A stretch of 64,000 nt of DNA. Source: Ooceraea biroi. Lineage: Eukaryota > Arthropoda > Insecta > Hymenoptera > Formicidae. The position numbers and the translations under genes were made by a program. Below the pieces are notes generated by a model. It searched no databases and was not told the DNA's origin. It saw nothing but the letters and a program-made list of their open reading frames with translations. Positions 62,343 to 64,000 of the stretch are shown here, in pieces. The stretch lies in assembly GCF_003672135.1 (NCBI RefSeq), contig NC_039510.1:1240001-1304000 (forward strand). Direction: 5' to 3'. Each line of letters starts with the position of its first letter. The first letter of the stretch is position 1.

Positions 62343-63261
62343 ATGGCGGAAACATCGTACAACGGGTAAGAAATTCTTTTTACAAAACTAAAGTGAGTAA
62401 AATAAGAATAAGGATAAGAATCGAATAAATATTCTTATTGTTGATTGCACTTCATTGCATGTAGAAGTCCGAGGAACAACATGTTACATGATGATTATTG
62501 GGACGAGCATTTCATGACTGTAGCGGCTCTATCCATGACATGCACAAATGGGGACCCTAAGGTCGGTGCATGTGTTGTTGATGACAATAGGAGAATCGTT
62601 AGCATTGGATATAATGAGATGTCCAGAGGATGCAGCGACGATGAGTTTCCTTGGAACCCAAATCCGATAAACCCTTGGGATTATAGAGGTTTTTATGGTA
62701 CAATATACATTAGCATTTCTTCTTTTTTTTTTAACACAACGCATAACAAATAAACGAGATGCTGCTCAATCGCTAAAAGAATATTCGTCAATTTTAGTCT
62801 GTCACGCGGAGCTTACTGCAATAATCGACGCGATGAGAACTTCGATCGATCTTAACAAGTGCACGATATATACTACTTTGTTCCCGTGCAACGAATGCGC
62901 GAAACTGATAATACGATCCGGCATAAGAAGAGTGATATATGCAACCGCTAAATACCCGGAAACCCGAACAGAAAGTATGAGAAGAATATTCAACGCTGCT
63001 GGTGTGACATTTAGGTATTAACTGATTGGAATCATCCCTAGTAGCACAGTTCATTGGCTTTACATTGGACAAACATTGGCTTTACATTGGTCAATGTTTG
63101 GCCAATGTAAAGCCAATGCACTGTGCTACTCGGGATGGCACTATTGTGAATTATTGTTTCTCAACCGCAAAATGTTTTACGGTAACTCCGTTTCTTTATT
63201 TTTCAGGCAATATAAACTAAAGAGATCACAAATATTTGTTAATTTACCAACTCATCAATAG
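62343..63261 (+). CDS. Divergent dCMP-deaminase-like gene ending the array
   Basis: Exons 62343-62365, 62465-62697, 62798-63014, 63207-63261 join in frame to 175 residues, all GT-AG. Starts MAETSYNG. It keeps the canonical VCHAE and PCNEC zinc motifs but has many changes elsewhere: GDPKVGACVVDD for the usual SKDPxxQVGACIVN, loop GYNEMSRGC (GM/P replaced by EM/S), and a rewritten segment after PCNEC (SGIRRVIYATAKYPETRTES). The C-terminal exon is short (QYKLKRSQIF...) and lacks the KIEINF motif of canonical and type A. Intact frame and conserved catalytic residues suggest a functional, older duplicate. Its intron 3 carries a 105-base hairpin. Confidence 0.85.
63033..63138. repeat. Near-perfect hairpin in intron 3 of the terminal gene
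   Basis: Left arm TCATCCCTAGTAGCACAG plus ATTGGCTTTACATTGG pairs with right arm CCAATGTAAAGCCAAT plus CTGTGCTACTCGGGATGG. Short MITE-like palindrome with no coding capacity. Confidence 0.75.
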
Positions 63262-64000
63262 AGATAGTCTAGTCTTCACAGATTCTATGAATGAAGTAAA
63301 AAGCTCACAAAGGAGAAGATAAAAACGGACACTTAAATATATAATAATCCTGCATAATTCTGATTACATGGTGAATAGTGACTAGAGCTGAATTATTCTG
63401 TTATTTATTATTATGTATATGTAATATGTGATTTAAATCAGGTTATTTTAGCGCCAAATGAATAGTTTTATATTTGTTAAAAGTTAAGCATGTAGAATTA
63501 TATAAAAAAAGCTATATTAAAAAACTTAAAAAGCCATATTAGCTGTTTATCAGTTCTTTCTCCTTATTCTCTTTCTTTCTTCTTATTCTCTTCTATTTCT
63601 TTCAAATAGTTCCGCACTGCTCTTTCAATTCCAAGCTGCTACAAGCTCTCTCTCGTTTTGTTAGCTGCGGGTTTTTCTCGCGCAACGCTTTCAATTCTTC
63701 GTCCTTTATTACAAATAATTTTTGACGCTTTAATATTTTTATACATTTATATTTTTCATATGAATAATTCTGATAGTAGTTTGTCTTATTTTATTCTCAG
63801 CTGTTTCATAAAATAAACACACGTCCTACATATTATAAAAAAAAGAACGGCAGTTATAAAAATGTATTTAATTTCCGTACTCGTAAACGATTAATTAATA
63901 AAGGCCACAGTAAGATATTATTTCTATGCTGCAGAAAAATGTCATGGTAACAAACATACACACATACACACGCACACGCTTACGCACGCACGCACATACA
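63262..64000. other. 3' flank of the terminal gene
   Basis: No gene seen. About 63770-63945 resembles the 3' flanks of canonical and type B genes (AAGATATTATTTCTATGCTGCAGAAAAATGTCA versus GATATTTCTGCACTGCAGAAAAATATCA), marking the end of an ancient duplication unit. A (CA)n/(CGCA)n simple repeat begins at about 63955 and runs off the window. Confidence 0.55.

Noticed and set aside
1..64000. tRNA and other structured RNA genes
   Set aside because: I looked for B-box-like GGTTCGAATCC words and cloverleaf arms on both strands and saw none; a covariance-model scan would be needed to be sure.

Overview
The window looks like a stretch of insect nuclear genome, most probably Hymenoptera and plausibly an ant. 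The reasons are spliced genes with short GT-AG introns, two proteins that match insect families closely (a SEPT6-group septin and the Gas2-like protein Pickled eggs), and DNA transposons of Tc1/mariner and piggyBac type plus a BEL/Pao retroelement. The species assignment is inference; gene content and splice structure are read from the sequence.

The left half (1-31.8 kb) is fairly GC- and CpG-rich and ordinary. A septin gene enters from the left edge and ends at 2020 on the plus strand. It converges on a minus-strand Gas2-like gene with seven coding exons (5692-17562), holding a CH domain and a GAS2 microtubule-binding domain and a 7.5-kb intron. From about 17.7 to 31.8 kb I find no supported protein gene, only a possible 5' UTR exon near 27.1 kb and unsupported open frames.

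The right half (31.8-64 kb) is AT-rich and is one tandem array of dCMP deaminase (DCTD) genes, all on the plus strand and all with the same four-exon design: an exon 1 of about 20-38 bases, then one exon with the GYNG loop, one with HAE...PCxxC, and a short variable tail exon. In order: one canonical gene (31842-32679); four alternating pairs of a type A and a type B paralogue (A1 34.2/B1 37.1, A2 39.0/B2 44.6, A3 48.0/B3 51.6, A4 58.7/B4 60.5 kb); two 3' fragments of the canonical gene (46.15 and 53.18 kb); and a divergent terminal gene (62343-63261). Seven loci keep intact spliced frames with the zinc motif (canonical, A2, A4, B2, B3, B4, terminal). Three are broken in different ways (A1, A3, B1).

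The spaces in the array are filled by mobile elements, several datable against empty sites in the sister repeats: a deleted Tc1/mariner element, a piggyBac remnant, a solo LTR with a nested TTAA element, a BEL/Pao integrase fragment, a long-TIR foldback element and several small hairpin elements. The array is the item most worth attention: a housekeeping nucleotide-metabolism gene that has undergone birth-and-death duplication, with systematic changes beside the catalytic zinc ligands and in the nucleotide-binding loop.
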